Counted from the stretch's first letter, positions 26,638 to 35,407 are shown. The stretch is 46,059 nt of DNA from Neisseria sicca 4320 (GCF_000193735.1 NZ_AEPF01000092.1:1-46059), one strand, 5' to 3'. Translations and numbers: made by a program. The notes: generated by a model from the letters alone, not told the origin.

Positions 26638-27393
26638 ATGAAACTGAACATTTGGCAACCCATTATTTTAACTTTGGTTTTGGGCGCATGCGCCGGTCCG
26701 AAAGGTCCAAGCAGAGCGGAACGTGCGACACAGGTCGCCAATATCAAAACCCAGTTGGCTATCGAATACATGCGCGGGGGCGATTACCGTCAAGCAACCG
26801 TAAGCATTGAAGAAGCATTGAAAGCGGACAGTAGCAATGAAGATGCATGGCTGGTTCGCGCACAAATCTATCAATATCTCAAAGTGCGCGAAAAAGCACA
26901 AGAAAGCTTCCAAAAAGCCCTATCCTTGAAACCTGACAATGCGGAAATCAATAATAACTACGGCTGGTTCTTGTGCAGCGAGATGAACAATCCTGCCCAG
27001 TCCATCAGTTATTTTGACAAAGCCCTGTCTGATCCGACTTATCCTTCCCCATTTATCGCCAACCTCAACAAGGGCATTTGCAGTGCGAGAATGGGTCAAT
27101 ATTCGCTGGCAGAAGCTTATCTCGAACGCTCTTTGGCTGCGCAACCCCAATTCCCGCCTGCGTTTAAAGAATTGGCAAGAACCAAAATGCTGGCAGGCAA
27201 TTTAAACGAAGCGGATTATTATTTCCGCCAATACCAAAGCAAAGTCGATGTCTTGCAGGCAGATGATTTGCTGCTGGGCTGGAAATTGGCGACCGCTTTG
27301 GGCAATAGCCAGGCAGCCTACGAATACGAAGCCCAGTTAAGGGCAAACTTCCCCTATTCGGAACAATTGCAGGCAGTAACCACAGGTAAGTAA
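26638..27393 (+). CDS. pilW: Type IV pilus biogenesis lipoprotein PilW
   Basis: An outer-membrane lipoprotein with TPR repeats, needed for pilus stability and for PilQ secretin assembly (PilF in Pseudomonas). The ATG at 26638 gives the signal MKLNIWQPIILTLVLGAC with lipobox Cys18; the frame is open 12 codons further up inside rlmN, but without a signal. About six TPR helix pairs follow, for example YMRGGDYRQATVSIEEALK and YNNAEINNNYGWFL-like segments. Length 251 aa. It relates to DNA uptake, since type IV pili drive transformation in Neisseria. Confidence 0.93.
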   Translation: MKLNIWQPIILTLVLGACAGPKGPSRAERATQVANIKTQLAIEYMRGGDYRQATVSIEEALKADSSNEDAWLVRAQIYQYLKVREKAQESFQKALSLKPDNAEINNNYGWFLCSEMNNPAQSISYFDKALSDPTYPSPFIANLNKGICSARMGQYSLAEAYLERSLAAQPQFPPAFKELARTKMLAGNLNEADYYFRQYQSKVDVLQADDLLLGWKLATALGNSQAAYEYEAQLRANFPYSEQLQAVTTGK

Positions 27394-27397
27394 GCAC

Positions 27398-28270
27398 ATG
27401 GAAAATCAAAAGAAAAACGAATACGACATTCAAGCTGCCAAATCATTGGGTGATGAGCTGGGACAACTCAGACAAAAATCAGGTTGGGATATTGACGAAG
27501 TAGCGCGACGATTAAAACTGTCTGCCGAACAAATTGAAGCGCTTGAAAAAGGAGACTATTCTTTCTTTTCAGGATTGGTCTTCGTTATGGGCTATCTGCG
27601 TTCTTATGCCCGTCTGTTGAAAATCGATGAAGCAAGCATTACAGGTCGTCTGAAAGCCATTTCTGCTCCGGAAGAAGACCATGTCTATCTGGTTGATCGC
27701 AAACAAAATACCGGATTCAACTACCAAGATGGTGAAAAAGTCGGCTTTCCCAAATGGGTTTTGGGCGTGGCAGCGCTCATCCTACTTGGTGGCGGTATTT
27801 ATGTTTGGCAAAGCAAGTCCAATCATGAAAACGAACAACAAGTCGCGCAAAACAGCGATGCCGTGCGCAACAGTATGCAGACGCCGGACTTGAAAAAAGA
27901 AAATGTTGCCGTTTCCAATATGGCGGAAAACGGCAAACAAGAAGTCTCCAATGTTGAAAAAGCAGCTTCCAGCGTTGCAGCGTCAGAATCAGCAGCATTC
28001 GAACCTGAAGTCAAAGTCGATTCAGACGAGCTTTGGATCAAAGTTCAATACCGAAGCAATCTAATTATTACCGATAAGAAAGGTACCATGATTTTCAGCC
28101 GAATCATTCCCGCAGGCAGCGAAAAACGCTTTAAAGGCGGAGCGCCTTACAACGTCTGGATCGGCATTGCCGCAGGTGCTCAAGCCAATTATGGCGGGAC
28201 AACCATCAATCTGGCAGAATACCGCGCCGCCGGTGAAAAATCCGCTTCATTTGTAGCAGGAAAAAAATAA
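27398..28270 (+). CDS. rodZ: RodZ-like helix-turn-helix membrane protein
   Basis: A cytoskeletal RodZ-family protein linking MreB to the cell wall machinery in rods. The N-terminal helix-turn-helix (about 14-75: LGDELGQLRQKSGWDIDEVARRL) is followed by one membrane segment (118-138) and a low-complexity Ala/Ser/Glu linker. A C-terminal DUF4115 domain (about 205-275) completes it. It sits between pilW and ispG, where RodZ homologues are often found. Most Neisseria are cocci without MreB, so its role here is open. An exact uptake sequence lies inside at 27643-27654. Confidence 0.85.
   Translation: MENQKKNEYDIQAAKSLGDELGQLRQKSGWDIDEVARRLKLSAEQIEALEKGDYSFFSGLVFVMGYLRSYARLLKIDEASITGRLKAISAPEEDHVYLVDRKQNTGFNYQDGEKVGFPKWVLGVAALILLGGGIYVWQSKSNHENEQQVAQNSDAVRNSMQTPDLKKENVAVSNMAENGKQEVSNVEKAASSVAASESAAFEPEVKVDSDELWIKVQYRSNLIITDKKGTMIFSRIIPAGSEKRFKGGAPYNVWIGIAAGAQANYGGTTINLAEYRAAGEKSASFVAGKK
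27643..27654 (+). repeat. DUS inside rodZ
   Basis: Exact uptake sequence read as codons for GRLK. Confidence 0.9.
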
Positions 28271-28272
28271 AG

Positions 28273-29538
28273 ATGAACACACCCAAACGCCGCCGAACCC
28301 ATCAAGTACAAATCGATCATCTCATCGTCGGTTCAGACGCACCCGTTGTCGTTCAGTCCATGACCAATACCGACACCGCCGATGCAGAAGCGACCGCTCT
28401 GCAAGTCAAAGAATTGAGCGATGCAGGCTCAGAAATGGTGCGTATTACCGTCAACAGTCCCGAAGCCGCATCCAAAGTTGCCGAAATCCGCCAGCGTTTG
28501 GACGACATGGGTTACACCACCCCGTTGATTGGCGACTTCCATTTCAACGGCGAACGCCTGTTGGCAGAATTTCCCGAGTGCGGCAAAGCCTTGTCCAAAT
28601 ACCGTATTAACCCCGGCAACGTCGGCAAAGGTGCAAAAGGCGATGAAAAATTTGCCTATATGATTCGGACTGCCGCCGAAAACAATAAAGCTGTCCGCAT
28701 CGGCGTTAATTGGGGTTCGCTTGACCAAAGCCTCGCCAAGCGCATGATGGATGCCAATTTAGCGTCCTCTTCTCCGAAGCCACCCGAAGAAGTCATGAAA
28801 GAAGCCTTGATTATCTCGGCGCTGGAATCTGCTGAAAAAGCCGTTTTGTTAGGTTTGCCCGAAGACAAAATCATCTTGTCGTGCAAAGTCAGCGCCGTTC
28901 AGGATTTGATTCAAGTTTACCGCGAGCTGGGCAGCCGTTGCCAATATCCGCTCCACTTAGGCTTGACGGAAGCAGGCATGGGCAGCAAAGGCATTGTCGC
29001 CTCTACCGCCGCCTTGGCAGTGTTGCTCCAAGAAGGTATCGGCGACACGATCCGCATTTCTCTTACCCCCGAACCCGGCAGCTCGCGTACTCAAGAAGTG
29101 ATCGTCGGTCAGGAAATTCTACAAACTATGGGGCTGCGTTCATTTACCCCTATGGTTACCGCCTGCCCCGGTTGCGGACGCACCACCAGCACAGTCTTCC
29201 AAGAGCTTGCCCAAGACGTACAAAATTACCTGCGCCAAAAAATGACCGTATGGCGCACTGTTTACCCCGGTGTGGAATCTTTAAACGTCGCCGTTATGGG
29301 CTGCGTTGTTAACGGGCCGGGCGAAAGCAAACTGGCAGACATCGGCATCAGCCTGCCCGGAACTGGCGAAACCCCTGTTGCACCGGTTTACGTTGACGGG
29401 GAGCGTAAAGTGACTTTAAAAGGCGAAAACATCGCCACCGAATTCTTGGAAATTGTCGAAGAATACGTCAAAACCAACTATTGTGAAGGCGGTGCCAAAC
29501 GCAGTCAAAACCGTATCATCCCGATACAGTCCGCTTGA
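28273..29538 (+). CDS. ispG: 4-hydroxy-3-methylbut-2-en-1-yl diphosphate synthase
   Basis: Iron-sulfur enzyme of the MEP isoprenoid pathway (GcpE), converting MEcPP to HMBPP. It has the ligand cysteines in TACPGCGRTT and the third in VMGCVVNGPGE. The N-terminal TIM barrel starts RRRTHQVQIDHLIVG. The length of 421 aa fits the bacterial form. It starts 2 bases after rodZ and ends the cluster; a DUS-pair terminator follows. Confidence 0.97.
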   Translation: MNTPKRRRTHQVQIDHLIVGSDAPVVVQSMTNTDTADAEATALQVKELSDAGSEMVRITVNSPEAASKVAEIRQRLDDMGYTTPLIGDFHFNGERLLAEFPECGKALSKYRINPGNVGKGAKGDEKFAYMIRTAAENNKAVRIGVNWGSLDQSLAKRMMDANLASSSPKPPEEVMKEALIISALESAEKAVLLGLPEDKIILSCKVSAVQDLIQVYRELGSRCQYPLHLGLTEAGMGSKGIVASTAALAVLLQEGIGDTIRISLTPEPGSSRTQEVIVGQEILQTMGLRSFTPMVTACPGCGRTTSTVFQELAQDVQNYLRQKMTVWRTVYPGVESLNVAVMGCVVNGPGESKLADIGISLPGTGETPVAPVYVDGERKVTLKGENIATEFLEIVEEYVKTNYCEGGAKRSQNRIIPIQSA

Positions 29539-29555
29539 TAGACATGAATATGAAT

Positions 29556-29588
29556 AAAGGTCGTCTGAAAAACATTCAGACGACCTTT
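29556..29588 (+). terminator. DUS-pair terminator after ispG
   Basis: Uptake sequences at 29558-29569 and 29575-29586 form a hairpin followed by TTTTGG. Confidence 0.85.
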
Positions 29589-29605
29589 TGGTTTGCGGGC
29601 ATATT

Positions 29606-29712
29606 TATAGTGGATTAAATTTAAATCAGGACAAGGCGACGAAGCCGCAGACAGTACAAATAGTACGGCAAGGCGAGGCAACGCCGTACTGGATTAAATT
29701 TAATCCACTATA
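29606..29712. mobile_element. Correia element (CREE 4, short form)
   Basis: 107 bp with standard ends. It is the reverse complement of CREE 5 (34997-35103) with a single base difference by eye, so the two bracket the aniA/nirV/norB block as inverted copies. Confidence 0.93.
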
Positions 29713-29849
29713 TTATTAATTAAAATTAGGAAGAGGTAGAGAGACAGACCAGTTGCTTGGAATATTCAGTCCGTTAGAAACTTTGTCATGCTAAATTTGT
29801 TAGGCACGAGGTTTTGTCCATTCGCTATTTTCAAATTAACCTCAAACAC

Positions 29850-29879
29850 AAAAAAAAGGCGATACCTTTCAGTACCGCC
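29850..29879 (-). terminator. Intrinsic terminator after nirV
   Basis: On the minus strand a GGCGGTAC/GTATCGCC hairpin is followed by a run of eight T. Confidence 0.85.
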
Positions 29880-29904
29880 AAAGCTGCTTTGGTGATGAAA
29901 CCGG

Positions 29905-30660
29905 TTATTTCGAGGCGCAACGGAAGCCCAAGTTGTGCAGGACGTATTTCGATTGCAGGCTGGTGCGTATGCCGTAGCGCAGGAAGGCGGCGTAATTTGA
30001 TGGATCGCTGGAACCCACGGATGCGCCGCTGCAAAACATTTGCGTATCGGCATTGCCTGACGACAGCAGGCTGCTGTTGAAGTCTTCCGTCCATTCCCAA
30101 ATCAGGCCGTGCATATCGTAAATGCCCCAGTAGTTGGGTTTGCTCTTGCCGACATCGTGCAAGCCGTTTCTGCCGCCGTCTGCATACCAGTCAAGAATGG
30201 TGCGGTTGTAGCCGGGTTCGGCAGAACCGTTTTTCTGAGTAGCGGAGGCGAGTCCGGCAAATTCCCACTGGTCTATGGTCGGCAGGCGTTTGCCTTGTGA
30301 AGTGCAGTAGGCGTTAGCGGCAAACCAAGATACGTTGGTTACCGGATGTTTCAGTTCGTTGGGTTTGGGCGCGTAGCTGTTGCTGCCGGTTTTAACCCAA
30401 TGTTTCAGGTAGGCAGGTTCGGCTTGTTTGGAACTGACTTTACCTTTTTGCCACTGGGGATGTTTTCTGACAAACTCTGCAAATTCGGCATTGGTAACGG
30501 GATACTTGTCGATTTGGAAAGGTTTGACTTTGATGAGGTTGGTCTCTTTTTTCAGATAGAGCGGGCGGTAGCTGCCGCCTTCAACTTTTGCCATTTCGGC
30601 CGCCGCCGCACTGCCGCTTGCGACAAGGGTAAATAGGGCGATGAGTGGTATGAGTTTCAT
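29905..30660 (-). CDS. nirV: NirV-like exported SUMF1/FGE-family protein
   Basis: A formylglycine-generating-enzyme-like (SUMF1) protein found beside copper nitrite reductase genes in several denitrifiers and named NirV there. A signal peptide (MKLIPLIALFTLVASGSAAAA) sends it to the periplasm. The fold marks are KYPVTNAEF, HPVTNVSWFAANAYC, GKRLPTIDQWEFA and the final NLGFRCA. In the stretch where FGE has its two active-site cysteines this protein reads SVGSSDPSNYAAFLRY, without Cys, so formylglycine formation by the known route is unlikely. It lies downstream of aniA on the same strand, after a terminator and a DUS hairpin. Role in nitrite reduction unproven. Confidence 0.8.
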   Translation of the reverse strand: MKLIPLIALFTLVASGSAAAAEMAKVEGGSYRPLYLKKETNLIKVKPFQIDKYPVTNAEFAEFVRKHPQWQKGKVSSKQAEPAYLKHWVKTGSNSYAPKPNELKHPVTNVSWFAANAYCTSQGKRLPTIDQWEFAGLASATQKNGSAEPGYNRTILDWYADGGRNGLHDVGKSKPNYWGIYDMHGLIWEWTEDFNSSLLSSGNADTQMFCSGASVGSSDPSNYAAFLRYGIRTSLQSKYVLHNLGFRCASK

Positions 30661-30792
30661 AACGGGCTTTCTAATCTGAATACGGGGATTATTAGGCTTT
30701 GATTATATAGCGAAACCGGATAAAAATCCTTAGAAGCCGTCTGATTATTGTGCTTTTGGCTTGTCGGGTTCGTGAATGCTTGAAACCGGTTT

Positions 30793-30828
30793 TTCAGACG
30801 ACCTTTGATGCTTGAGAGGTCGTCTGAA
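30793..30828. repeat. DUS inverted pair between aniA and nirV
   Basis: Uptake sequences at 30793-30804 (minus) and 30817-30828 (plus), with GGTTT/AAACC extending the stem. It may lower read-through from aniA into nirV. Confidence 0.8.
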
Positions 30829-30855
30829 AAACCAATCTTTCGATTGGTCGTGGAA

Positions 30856-30902
30856 GAAAGCCACTGTTGTCCTTGCATCAGCCGGAACAGCAGTGGCTTT
30901 TT
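30856..30902 (-). terminator. Probable aniA terminator
   Basis: AAAGCCACTG and CAGTGGCTTT pair around a 20-base loop, with T-rich flanks on both strands, 40 bases past the aniA stop. Confidence 0.7.
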
Positions 30903-30941
30903 CCTGTTTCTATGCCGAGATGGCTAGATTAGTTGTCGCCT

Positions 30942-32135
30942 TTATTTACCTGCAGATGCTGCGGAAGCAGGCGCTGCTGCTGAATCAGCCGGAGCAGAAG
31001 CGGCAGGGGCTGAAGCTGCACCGCTGCCTACATAGGCTTTGTCTTCCAGTTTTTTGGTCATGATTTCAGGGTTTTCTGCGCCCTCTACTTTCAATTGACC
31101 CAATGCGCCTTTGTTGAATGCACGGAAGATAGAGTGGTCAACTAAGGTGTAGCTTGCAGGGATATCGACTTTGAATTCAACAATCGCTGCGCCACCGGCA
31201 GGAATCAAGGTACTTTGTACGTTTTCGTTGATCAGTTTGCCGCCTTCTACGTAGACTTTGTCGAAGATCTCACCGATAACGTGGAAGGAAGAAACGAGAT
31301 TCGGACCACCGTTACCCACGTACATACGGACGGTTTCGCCTGCTTTGGCTTTCAGGGCGTTGTCGCCGGCGATAGCACCTACGTGACCGTTAAATACAAC
31401 GTATTCAGGTTGTTCGGCGATGGCTTTGTCCATATCGAACGGTTGCAGGCCTTGCGCACCTTTTTTACCTTTGGTGTAGAAGTCGCCTTGTACGATGTAG
31501 AACTCTTTGTCCACTTTAGGCAGACCTTCTTTAGGTTCAACCAAGATCAGACCGTACATACCGTTGGCGATGTGCATACCGACAGGAGCAACGGCACAGT
31601 GGTAGATGTACAGACCGGGTTGCAGGGCTTTGAAGCTGAATGTAGAAGTACGGCCCGGAGCAGTGAAGCTGGCTTCTGCACCACCGCCTTGACCGGTAGC
31701 TGCGTGGAAGTCAACGTTGTGCGGTACGGTAGAAGACGGGTTGTTAGAGAATTCGATATCTACGGTATCGCCTTCGCGTACACGGATCATGCGGCCCGGA
31801 ACGTCGCCGTCAAATGTCCAGTAGTGGTATTCAACGCCATCGTCCATTTTCATGGTTTTTTCGATGGTTTCCATTTTCACGCGTACGCGTGCAGGATGGT
31901 CGCGGTCGATGGCAGGCGGAACTTCAGGAGCGTGAGTGGTTACCGCATCAATAACAGGCAGATCGGCTGCAGGAGTGTCGGCAGCAGCTTTGTCATTGTT
32001 GGAAGCGGGAGCTTCAGCAGTTGCAGTTACAGGTGCGGAAGCGGTTTGCTCGACAGGTTTTTGGGCGGCTTGTTCACCACAAGCGGCTAAAGCAAAAACT
32101 GAAGCAATGATTGCAGCTAAAGCTTGGCGTTTCAT
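30942..32135 (-). CDS. aniA: Copper nitrite reductase AniA (lipoprotein)
   Basis: Outer-membrane copper nitrite reductase that reduces nitrite to NO. The lipoprotein signal MKRQALAAIIASVFALAAC gives Cys19. The two cupredoxin domains carry the type 1 copper ligands in GLYIYHCAVAPVGMH and the type 2 site in VPHNVDFH. The C-terminal tail is rich in Ala, Ser and Pro with the unit ASAPA, the kind of region glycosylated in AniA of pathogenic Neisseria. I chose the ATG at 32135 over the one at 32144, since AAGGAA is well spaced only for the former. It is divergent from norB. Confidence 0.96.
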   Translation of the reverse strand: MKRQALAAIIASVFALAACGEQAAQKPVEQTASAPVTATAEAPASNNDKAAADTPAADLPVIDAVTTHAPEVPPAIDRDHPARVRVKMETIEKTMKMDDGVEYHYWTFDGDVPGRMIRVREGDTVDIEFSNNPSSTVPHNVDFHAATGQGGGAEASFTAPGRTSTFSFKALQPGLYIYHCAVAPVGMHIANGMYGLILVEPKEGLPKVDKEFYIVQGDFYTKGKKGAQGLQPFDMDKAIAEQPEYVVFNGHVGAIAGDNALKAKAGETVRMYVGNGGPNLVSSFHVIGEIFDKVYVEGGKLINENVQSTLIPAGGAAIVEFKVDIPASYTLVDHSIFRAFNKGALGQLKVEGAENPEIMTKKLEDKAYVGSGAASAPAASAPADSAAAPASAASAGK

Positions 32136-32315
32136 AGTTGTCATTTCCTTTAGTTGATTATCTAAGAAGGTTAGGGTAATTTCTCAAACTCTGTTATATG
32201 CGGTATAGCCACTTTTAGCACTTTCTAAATGTCTGTATTTATCTCGTCTGAAAGCATTTCTCGTGAACTTTTGTAGGATTATGTAGGCGGATTTACTGCC
32301 ATATCTTGACCCAAA

Positions 32316-32329
32316 TCAATTAATTCATT
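32316..32329. promoter_or_regulatory. FNR-type box
   Basis: TTGAC-CCAA-ATCAA, 9 of 10 defined positions of the FNR consensus TTGAT-N4-ATCAA. It lies about 190 bases before the aniA start, with a -10-like CATAAT at 32278-32283 on the minus strand. FNR activates aniA under low oxygen in pathogenic Neisseria, so the same is likely here. Confidence 0.65.
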
Positions 32330-32529
32330 GAAGATGAACCTTTACTCCCCATTTTAATACTTAATGATTAGGAAAAACTACATCAAATCGTCTATTATTA
32401 TTTACATGTTTTATCCTGTTATTTTCAAAAATGCTTTTGTATTTTTGATAATAGGAATTACTATTATCTATATCTCTGTTTTTTAAAGATTGTTGTTAAG
32501 AGAATATTTCTTTTGCCTGAAAAGAGTGC

Positions 32530-32535
32530 TACAAT
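32530..32535 (+). promoter_or_regulatory. Likely norB -10
   Basis: TACAAT 65 bases before the norB start; no good -35 at 17 bases, which fits an activated or repressor-controlled promoter. Confidence 0.4.
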
Positions 32536-32542
32536 CTTTAAC

Positions 32543-32559
32543 ATTCATATAGTATGAAT
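32543..32559. promoter_or_regulatory. 17-bp palindrome at norB promoter, candidate NsrR operator
   Basis: ATTCATA-TAG-TATGAAT, perfect 7-bp arms, placed just after the likely -10, where a repressor would block transcription. NsrR, the NO-sensing repressor, controls norB in pathogenic Neisseria. The match to the NsrR consensus is only partial, so the name is an inference. Confidence 0.5.
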
Positions 32560-32599
32560 TTATAAGCAACCACTTTTTACCAAAATAAGGAGTTCTGAA

Positions 32600-34855
32600 A
32601 TGGGACAGTACAAGAAGTTATGGTATACGCTGTTTGCCGTCTTGATAGTCTGCTTTACCATTCTCGGGTACATGGGCAGTGAGGTTTATAAAAAAGCCCC
32701 GCCTTACCCTGATAGAGTCGTTTCGGCATCAGGCACGCAGTTGATGACCAAAGACGATATTTTGGCAGGTCAATCAGCCTGGCAAACCACCGGCGGTATG
32801 GAAGTCGGTTCCGTATTGGGACACGGCGCATACCAAGCTCCGGACTGGACAGCCGACTGGCTGCACCGCGAGCTTGCCGCATGGCTGGATTTGACCGCGC
32901 AAGAGACTTACGGCAAAAAATTCGACGAGATTTCTCCTGAAGAACAAGCCGTATTGAAAACCCGCCTTGCCGACGAATACCGCAACCAAAGCCGGATTAA
33001 AGAAGACGGCAGCGTCGTCATCAGCGATACCCGTGCCAAGGCCATTGAGAGCATCTTGCCTTACTACCACGGCGTATACGGCGATGATCCTGCACTTCAG
33101 GCGACACGCGAACATTTCGCAATGAAAAACAACACATTGCCAAGTAAAGAAGCGCGTGAAAAACTGTTCAACTTCTTCTTCTGGACTTCGTGGTCTGCTT
33201 CGACCAACCGTCCTGACGAAACTTTCACCTACACCAACAACTGGCCGCACGAGCCTCTGATCAACAACGTGCCGACTACTGAAAACTACATGTGGTCGTT
33301 TACCAGTATAGTCTTGCTGGTGATGGGTATCGGCTTTTTGATGTGGGGTTATTCATTCCTGACCAAGCACGAAGTCGTAGAAGTTCCGACTGAAGATCCG
33401 ATTTCCAAAATTCAACTGACTCCTTCCCAAAAAGCACTGGGCAAATACGTCTTTTTGACAGTCGCCCTGTTTGTGGTACAAGTGTTGCTGGGCGGTCTGA
33501 CTGCACACTACACCGTCGAAGGTCAAGGTTTCTACGGCATCGACGAAGCACTGGGCTTTGAAATGTCCGACTGGTTCCCTTACGCATTGACCCGTACTTG
33601 GCACATCCAATCCGCCATCTTCTGGATTGCAACCGGCTTCCTGACGGCAGGTCTGTTTTTGGCTCCGATTGTTAACGGCGGCAAAGATCCCAAGTTCCAA
33701 CGCGAAGGCGTAAACCTGCTCTACATCGCTCTGTTTATTGTCGTCGGCGGTTCTTACGCAGGCAACTTCCTTGCCCTGACACACATCATTCCGCCTGAGA
33801 TGAACTTCTGGTTCGGACATCAAGGTTACGAATACCTCGATTTGGGACGTTTCTGGCAAATTCTGCTGATGGTCGGCCTGCTGTTGTGGCTGTTCCTGAT
33901 GCTGCGTTGCACAGTATCTGCCTTCAAAGAAAAAGGTGTGGATAAAAACCTGTTGGCGATGTTTGTATCCTCTGTGGTAGGTGTCGGTGTGTTCTACGCG
34001 CCCGGTCTGTTCTACGGCGAGAAATCTCCGATTGCCGTCATGGAATATTGGCGCTGGTGGGTAGTTCACCTGTGGGTAGAAGGCTTCTTCGAAGTGTTTG
34101 CCACCGCAGCTTTTGCCTTCATTTTCTACAATATGGGTTTTGTCCGCCGAAGTACCGCTACCGCATCCACTCTGGCTGCCGGTGCCATTTATATGTTGGG
34201 CGGTGTACCGGGTACGCTGCACCACCTGTACTTCACAGGTTCTACGTCAGCCTCTATGGCAATCGGCGCCTGCTTCTCCGCTTTGGAAGTGGTACCGCTG
34301 GTGTTGCTGGGTCGCGAGGCTTACGAGCACTGGTCTTACCAGCACAATTCCGACTGGGCGAAACGCCTGCGTTGGCCGCTGATGTGCTTCGTAGCAGTTG
34401 CCTTCTGGAACATGATCGGTGCCGGCGTATTCGGCTTCCTGATTAACCCGCCGATTTCCCTGTTCTACATCCAAGGTCTGAACACTACCGCAGTTCACGC
34501 ACACGCAGCCTTGTTCGGTGTGTACGGCTTCTTGGCACTGGGCTTCGTATTGCTGGTTGCCCGCTACCTGAAACCAAACGCACAATTCGACGAAAAAATG
34601 ATGACTTGGGGCTTCTGGCTGCTCAACGGCGGCTTGGTCGGCATGATTGCCGTCAGCCTGCTGCCGGTCGGCGCCATTCAAGCACACGCGGCCATTACTC
34701 ATGGTCTGTGGTATGCCCGTAGCGAAGAATTCCTGCAAATGGAAATCCTCGACACCCTGCGTTGGGTACGCACGGCAGCCGACTTGATCTTCATCGGCGG
34801 TGCAATCTGCGTAGCCATCCAAGCAACCAAAATCGTATTCAGCCGCGATAAATAA
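32600..34855 (+). CDS. norB: Quinol-dependent nitric oxide reductase
   Basis: Single-subunit qNOR of the inner membrane, reducing NO to N2O with quinol electrons. At 751 aa it contains an N-terminal periplasmic extension (about 30-220) that replaces the cytochrome c subunit, then about 12-13 membrane helices of the haem-copper oxidase fold. Conserved His blocks include RTWHIQSAIFW, WRWWVVHLWVEGFFEVF and GVPGTLHHLYFTG. AAGGAG lies 7 bases before the ATG. It removes the NO made by AniA. A perfect DUS-pair terminator follows. Confidence 0.97.
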   Translation: MGQYKKLWYTLFAVLIVCFTILGYMGSEVYKKAPPYPDRVVSASGTQLMTKDDILAGQSAWQTTGGMEVGSVLGHGAYQAPDWTADWLHRELAAWLDLTAQETYGKKFDEISPEEQAVLKTRLADEYRNQSRIKEDGSVVISDTRAKAIESILPYYHGVYGDDPALQATREHFAMKNNTLPSKEAREKLFNFFFWTSWSASTNRPDETFTYTNNWPHEPLINNVPTTENYMWSFTSIVLLVMGIGFLMWGYSFLTKHEVVEVPTEDPISKIQLTPSQKALGKYVFLTVALFVVQVLLGGLTAHYTVEGQGFYGIDEALGFEMSDWFPYALTRTWHIQSAIFWIATGFLTAGLFLAPIVNGGKDPKFQREGVNLLYIALFIVVGGSYAGNFLALTHIIPPEMNFWFGHQGYEYLDLGRFWQILLMVGLLLWLFLMLRCTVSAFKEKGVDKNLLAMFVSSVVGVGVFYAPGLFYGEKSPIAVMEYWRWWVVHLWVEGFFEVFATAAFAFIFYNMGFVRRSTATASTLAAGAIYMLGGVPGTLHHLYFTGSTSASMAIGACFSALEVVPLVLLGREAYEHWSYQHNSDWAKRLRWPLMCFVAVAFWNMIGAGVFGFLINPPISLFYIQGLNTTAVHAHAALFGVYGFLALGFVLLVARYLKPNAQFDEKMMTWGFWLLNGGLVGMIAVSLLPVGAIQAHAAITHGLWYARSEEFLQMEILDTLRWVRTAADLIFIGGAICVAIQATKIVFSRDK

Positions 34856-34875
34856 ATCCTAGCTTGAATACCATG

Positions 34876-34911
34876 TAAAAGGTCGTCTGAAAATTTTCAG
34901 ACGACCTTTTC
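34876..34911 (+). terminator. DUS-pair terminator after norB
   Basis: Uptake sequences at 34880-34891 and 34896-34907 form a near-loopless stem followed by a T-rich run. Confidence 0.85.
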
Positions 34912-34996
34912 TTTTGGAAGATAGAAGAAACTTAATGGGGAGTTGCCCGAAAGAGGTAGGGCAGCTTAGCTTGGTTCATGCTCGCTTACGCCTTAT

Positions 34997-35103
34997 TATA
35001 GTGGATTAAATTTAAACCAGTACGGCGTTGCCTCGCCTTGCCGTACTATTTGTACTGTCTGCGGCTTCGTCGCCTTGTCCTGATTTAAATTTAATCCACT
35101 ATA
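34997..35103. mobile_element. Correia element (CREE 5, short form)
   Basis: 107 bp with standard ends, in the opposite orientation to CREE 1-4 and the same as CREE 6. Its right end cuts into the phage-derived gene: the last three codons (I, V, D) and the stop of that frame are CREE sequence. Confidence 0.93.
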
Positions 35104-35407
35104 TCAGACAACGGGGTCATGCCGTTGATGTATTGGGTTTGCTGAATCTGCTCGTCGCCGGCAAACATTCGGTCAAACACGCTGCGGACTTCATCGGTCA
35201 ATTCTACGTTCAGGTTTTTCAGGGATTGATAGACCTGTTTCAGCCATGAACGGAAACGGCGGAACACCCCGCGCAATTCTTCGCTTGGCGCTTTGCCTTC
35301 GTACAGGTAGGCTTCAAAACCGCGCGCCCATTTTTCGTAGTTCTCGCGCTGCTCGTTCAGGCTCATTGCGTCCCATGCGGTAAGGTCTTTCACACCGAAC
35401 CAATCCA

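Larger units (their letters stand above)
29539..29904. other. ispG-nirV intergenic region
   Basis: 366 bases holding the ispG terminator, CREE 4 and the nirV terminator; nothing else is seen. Confidence 0.7.
32136..32599. promoter_or_regulatory. aniA-norB divergent control region
   Basis: 464 AT-rich bases between the two starts. It contains the FNR-type box and the norB palindrome listed separately, plus a degenerate uptake sequence (CGTCTGAA) near 32245. No gene. Confidence 0.75.
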
